Assembly (NCBI GenBank): GCA_948567375.1
Contig: OX419757.1
Span: 34,038,001 to 34,102,000, forward strand
Source: Lunularia cruciata
Lineage: Eukaryota > Streptophyta > Marchantiopsida > Lunulariales > Lunulariaceae
DNA length: 64,000 nt
Direction of reading: 5' to 3'
Shown: positions 12,200-23,594 of the stretch, in pieces
Layout: every line of letters begins with the position of its first letter
Numbering within the stretch: the first letter of the stretch is position 1
Translations under genes and position numbers: made by a program
The notes under the pieces: model-generated
Database searches by the model: none
Seen by the model: the letters and a program-made list of their open reading frames with translations, nothing else
What the model was told of the DNA's origin: nothing

Positions 12200-12882
12200 T
12201 GAGCCGGCCTATCTCCACTCAAGATGACCTCTAATGGCTATTATGGTAGGGCACTATGGGGTAAGAAGGAAAAGAACCACAACTCCATCATACTCCTCCA
12301 AGGCTAACACTCCCAGACTGAAGACATTGCTCACTAGAGAACTCAATGAGAGAGAGATAGTTGCAAATGAAAGGCTGATGAATACCTCCACCCCTTTTTT
12401 ATATACTTGTGAAATAGTTATGCACTATTGTTACTATTTACCATAGTAACTCAAGTTAATAGGCTAAAAGTCAAGTAAAGTCCAAAATTATAAAACAATA
12501 TCTATCCACATAGGCATATCCCACTAAGTATGTGATCTTATCTTGACCCAACCACTAAGTCAAGGATTCCTTCACATAGGCTATCCTTGGACTAAAGAAG
12601 AATCCAAAACAAAAAGGCTTGTAGGCCCAAGAGTTCTCAACTCTTTCCTCAAAGCCAAACAACTAGGAATAATACCAAGTCAACACACTAGAATCCAAAA
12701 TAGTGGTGCTCATCTTTTCCATTTCCTCTAAAGTAAGGTCCCCACTATCTTAGCTATGACTAACTTTAGCTACCATGACTAATGTAGAACTATCCTTTAT
12801 CTTTATATAAATAATATCTCAAGTACTTGTTATATTAAGCTTAATATCATAATACCACACACATGCACAAATGGGTGTTACA
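12200..12882 (-). repeat. Family I 3' LTR
   Basis: 683 bp. In element orientation it starts TGTAACACCC and ends GGCCGGCTCA. It follows the polypurine-like run at 12883-12895. It matches the 5' LTR at 17920-18610 and the dispersed copies at 7714, 10252 and 24869. Confidence 0.9.
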
Positions 12883-12895
12883 TTTACCCCGGACT
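12883..12895 (-). other. Polypurine tract, plus-strand primer site of family I
   Basis: In element orientation this reads AGTCCGGGGTAAA directly against the 3' LTR. The same string precedes the LTR at 7714. In this retroelement class such a tract primes second-strand DNA synthesis. Confidence 0.6.
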
Positions 12896-12959
12896 AAGTT
12901 TTCACTTTGTCCTCAAAGTGAAGGTCTCTCTACCTTCTATGATACATTTTCAACTTATC

Positions 12960-13900
12960 TTAGTCAATACTATCAAAGTGTCTTTCTCCCAACTTGTTGA
13001 GATCATAGGTGTAATTGCCCCACACCTTCTCTACTATGAAAGGTCCAAAGTACTTACACAAAAACTTCTTTTGCACTCTTGAATTGAATGGAATCAAACA
13101 ACATTACCCAATCACCTTCTTTGAAAAGCTCCACCTTCTTCTTGCCTTGCCTCTTGTCATAGCACTCCTTTTGTTTCCTTTGGGTTTGCTCCACTCAAAC
13201 CATAGCAACTGCTTTTTCCTCTTCCAACTCCATGAGTTGATCCTTCTTTGAGTTCTTTGCATCACCTCCTTGTGATTTCTTCAATCTCCTATGAATACTT
13301 TGGAAGGTAGGAAGATTAAAGCAAATAGATAAGGTGGATTCAGTACCATATACCAATTGAAATGGAGAATATCTGATGGAAGTCTTCATGGTTGTCCTAC
13401 ACTCCCACAAAACTGCATGAATCCTCTTGTCTCAATGATGTTTAGCCCCCTCCATTTCTACATCTTTGGCCAACATCATGCATAAGGTCTGATTGGTTCT
13501 CTCTGCCAATCCATTGGAATTTGGCTTATAGGATGTAGTTACTCTATGTGTGATAGAGAAATGTCGTAGCATGGTTGTAGTGATGCTTCTTGTAAACTCT
13601 TCTCCTCTATCTAAGACCAACTCCAAAGGGCATCCAACCTAGTTATAATATGTTCATAAAGAAATCTACCCACTTCATCTTCATTCTTGTCTCTCAATGG
13701 TCTAGCCTCAACCCACTTGGTAAGGTAATCAGTTACTACTACAATGTACCAATTGTTCCTTGGGGTTGTATTGAGAGGATCTACAGAATCAATTCCCCAC
13801 TTCTCAAAAGGTCCTAGCAATGGAATTGATCTAAGTGGTGGAGTGGATGTAGACTTTTTAGCAAAATCTGACAAACATGACAAGTTTTGCAATAATCAAG
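12960..13900 (-). pseudogene. Family I integrase
   Basis: Minus-strand frames at 13611-13892, 13432-13626 and 13195-13410 together give an integrase core and C-terminus. Visible are LGPFEKWGIDSVDPL with the first Asp, a VVVTDYLTKWVEARP strand, LVLDRGEEFT with the second Asp, and PNSNGLAERTNQTL with the catalytic Glu. SPFQLVYGTE then marks the C-terminal region. The frames do not join without shifts, so the gene is broken although all three acidic residues survive. No chromodomain follows. Confidence 0.75.
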
Positions 13901-14067
13901 AAAATCCTTTAAAATCCCTCTCCAATGGTAACCTACATCTAGAATCTTGAAAGTAGTCATCTTTCCTGCAAAGTGTCCTCCACAAACTAAACCTTCATGA
14001 AACTCCTTTATGAGTAGGATAGACTCTTCCTTACCAACTACTCTTGGAAGTAGACCATCGCTCCTTG

Positions 14068-14690
14068 CTAAAAAAGAATATCCTTCACCATTGTGTAAGG
14101 TTTATATCTTGCTACAAGGGCCTTCCTCTCCCTAGCATGCATCCCTTCTTGATAATTACCTCTTGTCACAAAATCCACAATTTCCTTATACTCCATTAGA
14201 TACTCTTGAGTGACTGAGATTGTCATGAGCTCCTCATCCGGGAAGGAATCATCCACTAGCTCATCTCCATCATGATCATAGGCCCTAGATAACAAATCAG
14301 CATTTGCATCTTTCTTTCTTGACCTATCCTCAATGGTGTAGTCATACTCAAACAAGAGTATCATCCACCTTGCTAGCCTTCCTTCCACATTAGGCTTCTT
14401 GAAGATGTACTTCAAAGCCTTGTAATCTGTGACAATTGTGGCTTTCCCTCCAATCAAGTAGTGTCTAAACTTCTTGAGACCAAAGATCACTGCCAACCCT
14501 TCTCTCTTTGTGATAGAGTTCTTTTCTGCTGAAACCATCTGCCTACTAGCATAAGCTATTGGATGATCATGCCCATCTTGGTCTAATTGACTAAGAGTGC
14601 ATCCTATAGCTACATTAGAAGCATTAATGTAGAAGATGAAAAGCTTACTCCAATCAGGTTTAGCAAGCATTGGGGCTACAACAAGGGATT
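14068..14690 (-). pseudogene. Family I RNase H
   Basis: A continuous minus-strand frame of about 200 codons. It contains FYINASNVAIGCTLSQ (a variant of the first catalytic strand, with Asn where Asp is usual), AYASRQM, a REGLAVIFGLKKFRHYL helix, TIVTDYKALKYIF and, near the C-terminus, DANADLLSR, which holds a typical late Asp. In the family this domain degrades the RNA strand of the RNA-DNA hybrid. The Asp-to-Asn change at the first position suggests an inactive enzyme. Confidence 0.8.
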
Positions 14691-14697
14691 GCTTGAG

Positions 14698-15500
14698 CTA
14701 CTCAAAAGCTTTGAGAGCCTCCTTGTCTTCCAAAATCACCATGTAATCTACACCCTTCTTCATGTAGATGGTCAATGCATAAGCCTTGTTGGAAAATGAG
14801 AAGATGAACCTCCTATAGTACCCAACTATCCCCAAGAATTGGCATAACTTTGTCAAGCTTGAAGGGAATGGAAGCTCTACAATTTTCTTCACCTTCTTAG
14901 GATCAACTACTATTCTTTCCTTGGAGATGATGTGCCCCAAAATTAGACCTTCTTCAGATCCAAAAAGGCACTTCTTTGGGTTGAGTGATACATTTGCCTC
15001 ATCTAAGCATTGCAAGACCTTGATTAGGTGCTCAAAGTGCTCCTCCTTGCTCACATAGACACATAAGTCATCAATGAAGTCTCTCATAAATTTCTCAATG
15101 AAAGGTTCAAATACCTTATTCATGAACCATTTGAATGTGGCTAGAGCATTGCAAAGCCTAAAAGGCATGACCTTGAAAGCGTAAGTTCCGCAAGGTGTGG
15201 TAAATGTAGTGAGTTATTGATGCTCAGGTGCAATCTTGATTTGGTTATATCCACTATAACTATCTCTAAAATTATACTTCTCATGACTTGCAACCTCTTC
15301 TAAGATCTCATCAATGAATGGCAAAGAGTAAAAGTCCTTCTTAGTAACAGCATTAAGCTTATTGTAATCCATACATACCCGAAGCTTGCCATTCTTTTTC
15401 TTCACAATCACAATAGGAGACACCCATTCCAACTTCTCCACCTCAAAGATCAATCTGGTCTCCTTGAGCTTATCAATCTCCTCCTTCACCACCAAAGATA
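14698..15500 (-). pseudogene. Family I reverse transcriptase
   Basis: Two minus-strand frames (15214-15495, then 14698-15168) cover the RT fingers and palm. SPIVIVKKKNGKLRVCMDY and YSLPFIDEIL are typical of gypsy RT. YSGYNQIKIAPE follows, then a stop near 15214. MPFRLCNALATF is a variant of the usual PFGLCNAP motif. FIDDLCVYV contains the polymerase FxDD catalytic pair. LGHIISKERIVVDP and the GYYRRFI thumb motif complete it. The internal stop makes it a pseudogene. Confidence 0.85.
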
Positions 15501-15899
15501 TTGGTGGGCTAATGCGACATTCCTTTTTGGCGGACTAGTCTTGCATGTGACTCCACCTCAATCTTTTGCTCCTCCAAGGTGACTTCCTTTAGATCCTTGT
15601 AATTGAAAGCAAACACATGGATGAACTTGCAAACATCTCCTCAAATCTCACCTTCTCCTCCTTGGTAACATTTTCACCATACTTGAGAGTAGATGACATC
15701 CTTTCTATCTCCTCAAGTGTTAATGGTGATTTATCTGGGTCCTTCAAAACCTCTAGCTTAGGTCCAAAATCCATAACACACAAGAGATACACATCTAAAT
15801 CAGATTCAGATTCAGGTTCATCCTCCTCTATGGAAGTCTCCTCTTCCATGCTTGTGTCCACACCTCAAGCTCCTTATTCTGAATCTGATTCCCAATAAT

Positions 15900-16430
15900 C
15901 ATAAGATGGTGTATCTAAATGTGAATTGTTGGTAGTGTTAGTCACAAGAATTGTGACTCTATGTTTTGATGGCCCAATCCTCAAGTACCCTTTGTGCCAT
16001 CAATCAATTGTGTGTTTTTCTCTTAACCATAGCCTCCCAAGAAGTAAATCATAGCTTGAATCCTTCAAGACCTAGAAAGTCATGAGATTTTGAACTCCCA
16101 TAACTGAAACTACCACCTTATCCATCACCCCTACTGGTCAAACTTGTTGCTTGTTTGCCATGCTCGCCACAAATATTGAAGGTCTAGAGGGTATCATACC
16201 AAACTTCTTCATCAACCTTTCTGACTTGATATTGTGACCACTCATTCTCACATCATTCTTGGAGGCATATTCACAAGCCTCTCATGGTGTTGGCTTGGCA
16301 TCCACCACTCCTATTGATACTGGAGCTTTTGCTTTCTTCCTCCTCTTGCTCCTTGTAGAACTCAAACCACCTCTAAGCTCCTTTCTCAAAGTAGGATTCA
16401 AAGCAATCAATTGGCCCATAGTGATGTTAA
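15900..16430 (-). pseudogene. Family I aspartic protease region
   Basis: A minus-strand frame reads MKKFGMIPSRPSIF and MANKQQV, and then, nearer 15980-16080, SYDLLLGRLWLREKHTIDW. That is the flap-to-C-terminal part typical of gypsy proteases. The catalytic Asp motif cannot be identified clearly, as the frame is broken near 16260-16430. The domain would process the polyprotein. Confidence 0.55.
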
Positions 16431-16739
16431 GCCTTGTGACTACCAACATCCTCCAAGACATTGTAGTTCCATTGTTGCTTTGAGGTCAAGAAGTCCTTTA
16501 TCCCCAACTTCTTCCTTAGAGTCTTTGTTGTTGATGGTGTTGAAGTGTTTGTGCAAGTGCTCCTAGTAGGCATAGGAGTATCTTGGCTAGGAGTAAATCC
16601 TTGAGAAGAGTGCACATCCTCTGCAAAACAAGCTCTCTTCTTCTCTTGTGCCAAAAGATCCAAATGAAGACCTTTGGAGTTTGAGCACTCCCCCTTCTCA
16701 TACTTGCTCTCAACCACATCTATGGATACTATCCCCTTA

Positions 16740-17564
16740 TCATTTTTTTGGATTAGGAGCCACTTGGGTTTCACTTCCTCCCTCTTTCCCTCTATTGGCT
16801 CCCTCATAACCCCTTCCTCCATGGTAAGTGGAATTTGGGCAATTCCTTTGGATATGGCTTCTTCCTCCACAACCAAAACAATTTCTATCATTGAAATTGT
16901 TGGCTGGTTGGCCTCCTCTATATAGATAGTTTCTATAACTCCTAGGCCCTCTCCCTACATTCTGATCCACCTCTCTCTTCTCCCATAGTTGCACTAGATT
17001 GATCTTGAGATCTGCAAGTTGTTCAGTGATGGTTTGAAGTGGATCCTTTGGTAGGTGTGCAAGAACTAGAGCAACTACTACTTGTGGTGCAACCCTTTTC
17101 ACCAAAGTATCATAAGTTCCACCATACTTGTAACCTTGAGGAGGATGCACAACCTCCTTCACCACCAAATCACTCTCATCCCCTTCCAAACTCTCTTCCA
17201 TACAAATTGCAATCTTGATAGCTTCAACCTTGGAAGAAGGTTTCTCATATCTTACCTTGCTTCTAATTTGTGGTCTCAATCCTCCCACAAAATTCTTGGT
17301 AAGCATGGCCCCAATGCCAATCATAGTAGTCTCCATATCATCCCCATCCTTCCTCAACACTATGTAAAATTTGGACTCTAAATTTTCCACTCTCTCCACA
17401 TAGACTCTCACTTTCTCTCCATCTCCTTGCTTGATAAAGGTAACCTCACTCATCAATCTCTCATAACTCTTATTTGGAAGAAATTTTTCAATGAGTGCTA
17501 AAGTCAAACTCTCCCAAGACTCTTCTTGCACATCTCTCCTCTCTCTTTTGGTATTCTGACTCAT
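16740..17564 (-). CDS. Family I gag with CCHC zinc knuckle
   Basis: An intact 274-codon minus-strand frame. Residues 10-135 resemble a capsid-like retrotransposon gag domain (ESLTLALIEKFLPN, VERVENLESKFY, NFVGGLRPQIRSKV). A CX2CX4HX4C zinc knuckle sits at C229, C232, H237 and C242, followed by a Gly/Arg-rich tail suited to binding RNA. It lies directly downstream of the leader that follows the 5' LTR and primer-binding site. It is the best-preserved frame of this element. The start is the first Met of the open frame, but the true start may be earlier, in the decayed leader. Confidence 0.75.
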   Translation of the reverse strand: MSQNTKRERRDVQEESWESLTLALIEKFLPNKSYERLMSEVTFIKQGDGEKVRVYVERVENLESKFYIVLRKDGDDMETTMIGIGAMLTKNFVGGLRPQIRSKVRYEKPSSKVEAIKIAICMEESLEGDESDLVVKEVVHPPQGYKYGGTYDTLVKRVAPQVVVALVLAHLPKDPLQTITEQLADLKINLVQLWEKREVDQNVGRGPRSYRNYLYRGGQPANNFNDRNCFGCGGRSHIQRNCPNSTYHGGRGYEGANRGKEGGSETQVAPNPKK

Positions 17565-17895
17565 ACCATGTAAGTGCTAACTAAAGGATAACCCAAGCTA
17601 TCATATGTAGAAATTTTAAGACTAGATCTCAAACTTGAGATTCTACCCAAAATCACCTTAATCTCCAAAATCTGCAATCCACCTCACACAATCTCTCTAA
17701 ATCCTCTCATGTGTACAAGTTATACAAAATGACCTCAAAGAGATCATAATGAACTACATGGTATAAAAATGGGTCCAAGTTTTCTAACATAAGTTCAGCC
17801 CTCTTCTCCCCTAAAGTTCTCTCCAAGTGAGCTCTCATAGCCTCCTTCTGTCTAATATAGAATTGTATGTGGAAATTATCTTGCCTTCTAGAGAG

Positions 17896-17914
17896 GTCTC
17901 GGCAACAGAACCAA
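17896..17914 (-). other. Primer-binding-like site of family I
   Basis: In element orientation TTTTTGGTTCTGTTGCCGA starts a few bases after the 5' LTR. Allowing several substitutions, it resembles the tRNA-binding sites of Tat/Athila-type plant elements. In the family this site anneals a host tRNA that primes reverse transcription. Confidence 0.4.
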
Positions 17915-17919
17915 AAATT

Positions 17920-18610
17920 TGAGCGGCCTGTCTCTCACTCAAGATGAACCTTTGATGGTTACTATGGTAGCGCAACATGGACTCAGAAGGCAAAGAACTA
18001 CAATTCCATCATACTCCTCCAAGGCTAACACTCCCAAACTCAAGACATTGCTTACTAGAGAACTCAATGAGAGAGATATAGTTGTAAACGAAAGGCTGAT
18101 GCGTACCTCCTCACCTCTTTTTTATATACTTGTGAAATAGTTACGCACTATTGTAACTATTTACCGTAGTAACTCAAGTTACTAAGCTAAAAGTTCAAAG
18201 TAAAGTCAAAAAGTATAAAGGAATATCCATTCACATGGGCATATTCCACAAAGCATATGATCTTATCTTGACCCAACCACTAAGTCAAGGATTCCTTCAC
18301 ATGGGCTATCATTGGACTAAAGAAGAATCCAAAACAAAAAGGCTTGCAGGCCCAAGAGATCTCAACTCTTTCCTCAAAGCCAAACACCTAGGAATAATAC
18401 CAAGTCAACACATTAGAATCCAAAATAGTGATGCTCATCTTTTCCACTTCTTCTAAAGTAAGGTTCCCTCTATCTTAGTTTTGACTAACTTTAGCTAATC
18501 ATGACTAATGTAGAACCATCCTTTATCTTTATATAAATAATATCTCTCAAGTACTTGTTATACTAAGCTAAATATCATAATACCACACACATGCACAAAT
18601 GGATGTTATA
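17920..18610 (-). repeat. Family I 5' LTR
   Basis: 691 bp, matching 12200-12882 with scattered substitutions and small indels. Its outer end reads TTATA rather than the usual TTACA. It abuts the GGTCTA target duplication at 18611-18616. The leader and gag follow on the low-coordinate side. Confidence 0.9.
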
Positions 18611-18616
18611 GGTCTA

Positions 18617-19440
18617 TGAGATGGAAGTGGTACTACTTGCACTCTACCATCCTCCCATACATTCAAAAGGTGTCTGCCCTCCAATCTGAACCATTTGGCT
18701 TGCTGAAGAACATAGTTTCTCTCCTTGGCCCCAGTTGTGCTACCCACAACACCAATGCAAAGATAGTCCATCACTAAGACATCATCATAAATGTCTCACT
18801 GAAATGTACCAATATCTTCATTCTCTAGTCGGTGACCTCAATAACTCCTCTTGTATGCATTGAAAGAGATATCACCAAAGTCTCAAAAACTATACATAGA
18901 AAGGTAGATGCATGCCAACTTGGCACCATCTTCTCATCTGTATCACCATGCCAACGTGCTTTGCTCTAATCTTGTTGGATGGGACATGGGTTTCTACTCA
19001 ACCTATTTGCATCGCAATTCACCACTTTAAGTCTATAAATAACTGTGAAATCATACTCTTGTAAAATCAGAGCCCATCATGTAAGCTTTCATGAAAGCTT
19101 GTTGGACTCCATCAACCACTTCAATGGCTAGCATAGGACTAGCATAGGCCACCACAAACTCCTTCCCCTCATCATCATGTTGGGTGAGCACTGCTCCAAG
19201 CCCCAACATACTCCAATTAGTGTGAACCTAAAATGGTCGTCCTCTAATTGGTCTCCTCAAAATAAGAGCAAATGTCAACCTCTCCTTGAGCTCTATAAAA
19301 GCTGTCTCTTGCTCATCTCCCCAACACCACTCCTATGTAAGCTTGGTCAGAGTCATCAAGGCCTTGGCAATGGCACTAAATCCTCTAACATAGCGGTGAT
19401 AAAAGTTTGCCAACCCAAGAAAATGCTTGCACTCTGCTCA
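18617..19440 (-). pseudogene. Family II RNase H and linker, decayed
   Basis: This continues the minus-strand polyprotein after RT. Only fragments are readable; 18568-18774 gives an open frame corresponding to the linker before the integrase zinc finger. The reading picks up in the integrase at 12199 once the family I element is removed. RNase H motifs are too worn to place individual catalytic residues. Confidence 0.5.
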
Positions 19441-19450
19441 CATCCGTAGG

Positions 19451-20112
19451 TCAAGAAATACGTGCAATAGCCTCCACCTTGGTTTGCTGAACACCAAGTC
19501 CTTCGGGGTAGATAGTGTGACCCAAATACTCAACCTTCTCATGGAAGAACCTACACTTCCCATGATGTAATTTGAGTCCACGAGATCTCAACCTCTCAAA
19601 TACCTCCAACAACTGTCTCTCATGCTCCTCCATAGTAGTACTATAGACCAAAATTTCATCAATATAGCACCAAGAAAAATCCAATCCAACTAGGATCCTA
19701 TCCATGATCCTCTAGAACTCAACAAGAGCATTACTTAACCCAAATGGTAAGAACCTCCATTGATATAACACATCCTTGCCATGAGGATCAATAGCCCAAA
19801 ATGATGTCTTGGACTTATCCTCCTCCTTGATTGGCAATTGATGATCTCCTATTTGAAGATCCAAAGCACTGAAGACCTTTGCATGCCCAATTGCATCAAA
19901 GATCTCCTCTAGTGTAGGCATGGCATACCAACCAGCCCTAGTTGTTGGTTGAAAGGATAGTAATCTCCACACATCTGCTTATCTGTGTAGTTGCCATGCA
20001 TATCCTTCTTGGTTGGCATCAATGTCATTGATGCATGCTCTCCATGTGAAATCTCCACAAAACCAACCTCAAAAAGGTCACTACTCCAACTCTGAATCAA
20101 TGTACTCTCCAT
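19451..20112 (-). pseudogene. Family II reverse transcriptase, decayed
   Basis: Minus-strand frames 19909-20112, 19712-19972 and 19451-19705 overlap to give an RT. Visible are YAMPTLEEIFDAIGHAKVFSALDL (palm, shown here as a long motif at about 19850-19925), RFLPFGLSNA and CYIDEILVYS, followed by LHHGKCRFFHEKVEYLGH. The second Asp of the catalytic YxDD pair is Glu in this copy, which should abolish activity. Frame changes separate the pieces. Confidence 0.75.
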
Positions 20113-20651
20113 ATCACTATATCAATAAGAACATCAAAAAACTAGTGTATTGCTAGTCAACTCAATCCGTATACCAGGTCCCTTCAGAGCACCCAAATCC
20201 TTCATACTAAATGCAAAACAACTTGTGTAGCTCCTCAAGAACCTCCAAACCGACCCTCCTTCTTTCCTCTCCTATAAGTTTGGGTCCAAGATTTGGCTCC
20301 CAAGTATCCTTTGTAATTGTCGTAGGAGTCAAAGATATACTCACTACCTACTACATTGAGCCCTTGGGAGCAATAGTGTCATGCTCCTTACTATTAGAGG
20401 TCCCAACGTCTATGTGAAAAAATCCCTCCACTCTAACTGCAAGCTCCACACGTCCTTTAGCAGCATCCCAAGTAGACCAAGGGTGTAATCCAAGTAGCCC
20501 ATGCTCACTTGGATGGACTCCAAGTAGACCACTCTCCCTAGTAGCTATTGGTTGTGTCCCAAGAATATCATGTCCACTCGGTCCATCGCCCCTAGCATGT
20601 GCATGAATCGTCTTGATAGGCATAGGGCTCACAAGTGTCCAAGTGGTGATG
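20113..20651 (-). pseudogene. Family II polyprotein spacer upstream of RT
   Basis: A minus-strand frame at 20351-20698 is open for 115 codons. It contains a short internal repeat (SGLLGVHPSEHGLLGLHPW) written by a repeated 30-base segment near 20480-20535. It lies between protease and RT in the family II element and has no recognised domain. Confidence 0.4.
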
Positions 20652-21390
20652 TGTAATATTCCGAAGACAAGAGAAGAGAGAAAACACAGATTGCACACTC
20701 AAACATTTGATGCCCCAAGGGAGCACCTTCTATTTATTATATAGACAAAGAGGATCTCCTCCAAGGAAACTCCACCATAGGATTAGGGACACAGATAGGT
20801 GACATGTCAGCAAGCTCCACCCTTGGATTACTGACTTGGATGGGTGACCTGTCTGGTCTAGGTCCTATCTGGTTGGTCAAACGAGCTTTGACCGGAGGGA
20901 ATCTTTTAGGGAATCTTCCTGTAGGAATCTCAGAATCACATGAGTAAGGTACCGTTGGAAAGCTCTCGACGAGAAAAACCAGGGGGGAGGGAAGGCCAGC
21001 CTATCCTCCATTGGGGGGGAAATCTGCACATTTTCAAGGCCTAATTCATCCGTTTAGGCCTCCGAAATTGCCTTCAAAGATTTCAGGCATATTTCGGTTC
21101 CTACTCTATTAGTAGAAGTCCCCTTTTGGTGATACCTATTTCTGATCTGTTTAGTCCATCATGTGTAACATCCTTCCAGATGTTACCAAACCAATTCTCA
21201 CCTTTAAATCATATGTCTAGCTATTGGTTCTAAGGTTCTCAAGTCTATTTCGGTTTCTGCCCTATTAGTAGAAGTACTCTTTTGGTGATACTTCTATTTG
21301 ATCTATTTTGACCATCATGTATAACATCATTCTAGATGTTACCAAACCAAATTTCACATCTAGATCATATGGTTAACCCTTGGTATTACA
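20652..21390 (+). mobile_element. Family III solo LTR with TGATG duplication
   Basis: 739 bp running TGTAATATTCC to TTGGTATTACA, flanked by perfect 5-bp copies of TGATG (20647-20651 and 21391-21395). It matches the copies at 51262, 52440 (reverse) and 61569. No internal element sequence is present, so it is a solo LTR left by recombination. It sits in the spacer of the family II element. Confidence 0.9.
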
Positions 21391-22800
21391 TGATGCCTAT
21401 CAAGTGCATCCTACACTGCTCTGCCAAGCCAAGGCTCACAATCCATGTCAAATAGTTCAGGTCCATAGCTTGACCTAAAACCTGATGCTTGGATGCCTCT
21501 GACACTGCTGGAATAGCGATAATACCAATACATTCCCTGCTCTCTCTCATTGGCATTGGGCTCCACCAATTGTTGTAAGTGTGAGTCCCAAACCAATCCA
21601 AGACCTCCCTCTCAAAAAGCATGACAGCCAAGGAAACTCATGAGTGTGGGAAAAGTAGCTCTAGGCTGTCCAACTAGGTTCACCACAGCCAAAGATGATC
21701 TATCAACCACTACCATTGTCTAAGACTGACACCCAACATCCAAGATGTCATCAACAATGATGTGGTCTAGTTGTTGAATCCCATCATAAGCGTGTTGTAG
21801 AACCTCTCTAGGTAAGAGGTTTGTCCACCAAAGACAAAGACGATCAGCCCGTGATCCCACTTTGGCTGCATCTAAAAATATAGTAGGTTTTATCCAAGAA
21901 TGGACCTGATGTGTACTCGCCACCACTCTAGTGCAAGAATCACCCATCAAAGGAATATTCTCCAAAAGGTAAGCTGGAGAAACAGATTGATGAACCTGGA
22001 GATGTCAAAGTATGTATAACATCCCCCAAAACACACCAGAACTGATATCTTGAAGACCCAAATCTTGGCCAGCACGTATATGTCCCTAACATTGCCATCC
22101 AAAAATCACCAAATGAATAGGCCCATGTCTCTCCATATATTGCACCCCCAATAAGGAAATGTCTGCTGGTAGGGCCTTCTAATAATCCTTGACTGTTGAC
22201 ATCAATAATAACTCAGTATATTGATATGCCAAGTGTGCCTCACAATGGACAAAGACTTGCCTAGTAGTTTCATCTCTCTCCACATACAAGTACCTCTATA
22301 CTTGTATACCCACCTGTAGTATTGCAACTACTCCGGTGCTAATCCAACCAAACAACTCCAATAGACATACTCCCTCTACTAGATACTGCCAAGCAATGAG
22401 TGTGGTATCTACAAGTGTCAAGGTAATTGACTCTGGAGGCTCATCCTCATCTTCACACTCATCTCCTAGTAGTACAAAGGCTCCACTCCAAGCCTATTGC
22501 ACCAACCAATCTGCATATTGTTGCATTGCCTCCTCTGAACTCCACAATAGGACATCCAAGGTGGATGGAACAATCCCACTTGTACTCCAAATCTGAGTGA
22601 TCTCCTTTGGTACTGGAGTATCCCTTGCATGGGCGTTCTACTCCAATAAATCACTAGGCCAAGTAACTACACCATTGTAAGCTGAAACTGATGTTGATAT
22701 GGTCTCCAAGTGTAGTGAGCCAAGACTACCACTACTGAAGCATACTAGTAGGTGACATACTTGTCCCTCACCTGACTACTAACCTGGTTGATAGGAGGTT
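21391..22800 (-). pseudogene. Family II polyprotein spacer between protease and RT
   Basis: Minus-strand reading continues with many stops. Near 22780-22850 a frame carries SYDVLVGRVVLYPMGFSIDYW, which is the C-terminal flank of the protease domain. The remainder (open frames at 21386-21631 and 21720-21965) has no recognised motif. The spacer is unusually long for a gypsy element, unless part of it is later insertion that I cannot resolve. Confidence 0.4.
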
Positions 22801-23594
22801 GTCTCCTCCCAATAGTCAATACTGAAACCCATGGGGTATAGCACTACTCTACCAACTAGCACATCATATGACACAACTAATAATGCAATAGCTTGAGCTC
22901 TCACCACTTAGCTATCAGCCGGGTGACCAAGCTAAACTTGAACAATTAGCTCTCCATGTGTGATGTACTATGTCAAACCACCTCCTAGAGATGTCTGGAT
23001 CTAAAATAGACACCTCTCCACATTGGTCTTCCGTAACCCTAGACCAACAACTATAGCCTTCCCCAACATAAGGAGCTACGTACCAGAGTCTAATAAGACT
23101 CTCAATGGTGTATAGACCTTCCCTGAAGGTCCCAAATGGAAAATCCCCCTCTGGTTATCCAATAAGACAACACCAAGTGTGAACTGTGCTCTCTCAAAGG
23201 CCGGTCTAGTTGGCAACTCCTCCAATCTAGCCATTGTTGCTTGCCATAAACCACTAGTTGTTGGGCGGATCCCATGCTCCTCAACCAAGTCAACTCCACT
23301 ATCAACCACCTTTGCTCTAGTAGTAGGGACCACATCATCCCTACCCTCACAAAGCATGGCAGCCAACCAAAACATTGGGGTTGGGTCAACTCCCAATGTA
23401 CACATATCATTGGCTGAAAATAATGGATAGTGCATAATCAGCTGAGCTGCCTCCAACATCATGCTAGACTCAATCTGTGCAGTAGCAAGTGGCTGACTAG
23501 TATGTAGTCCATCATGCACCACATCACCACCTACCCTACCTACATTGGGACATCTAAGAGCTATGGATGTTGTCTGCAATGCCTCAGAGAGCAT
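22801..23594 (-). pseudogene. Family II aspartic protease region
   Basis: The minus-strand frame 23076-23594 ends with LRVLLDSGT immediately before a stop. DSGT (23079-23090) is the catalytic triplet plus Thr of retropepsin-like proteases. After the stop the same frame continues in the style of this domain. In the family this protease cuts the polyprotein into its enzymes. The approximately 150 residues before the catalytic motif form the linker from gag. Confidence 0.65.

Larger units (their letters stand above)
12200..18610 (-). mobile_element. Family I Ty3/gypsy retrotransposon, full-length, target duplication
   Basis: Two LTRs (12200-12882 and 17920-18610) flank gag, protease, RT, RNase H and integrase in gypsy order on the minus strand, 6.4 kb in all. 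Both ends carry GGTCTA (12194-12199 and 18611-18616), a 5-bp target duplication with one extra shared base. The insertion site lies between RNase H and integrase of the family II element. The primer-binding-like run and lack of a chromodomain suggest the Tat/Athila side of Ty3/gypsy, but this is inference. Several stops and frameshifts make it non-functional. The two LTRs differ at many positions, so it is older than the chromovirus at 41308. Confidence 0.85.
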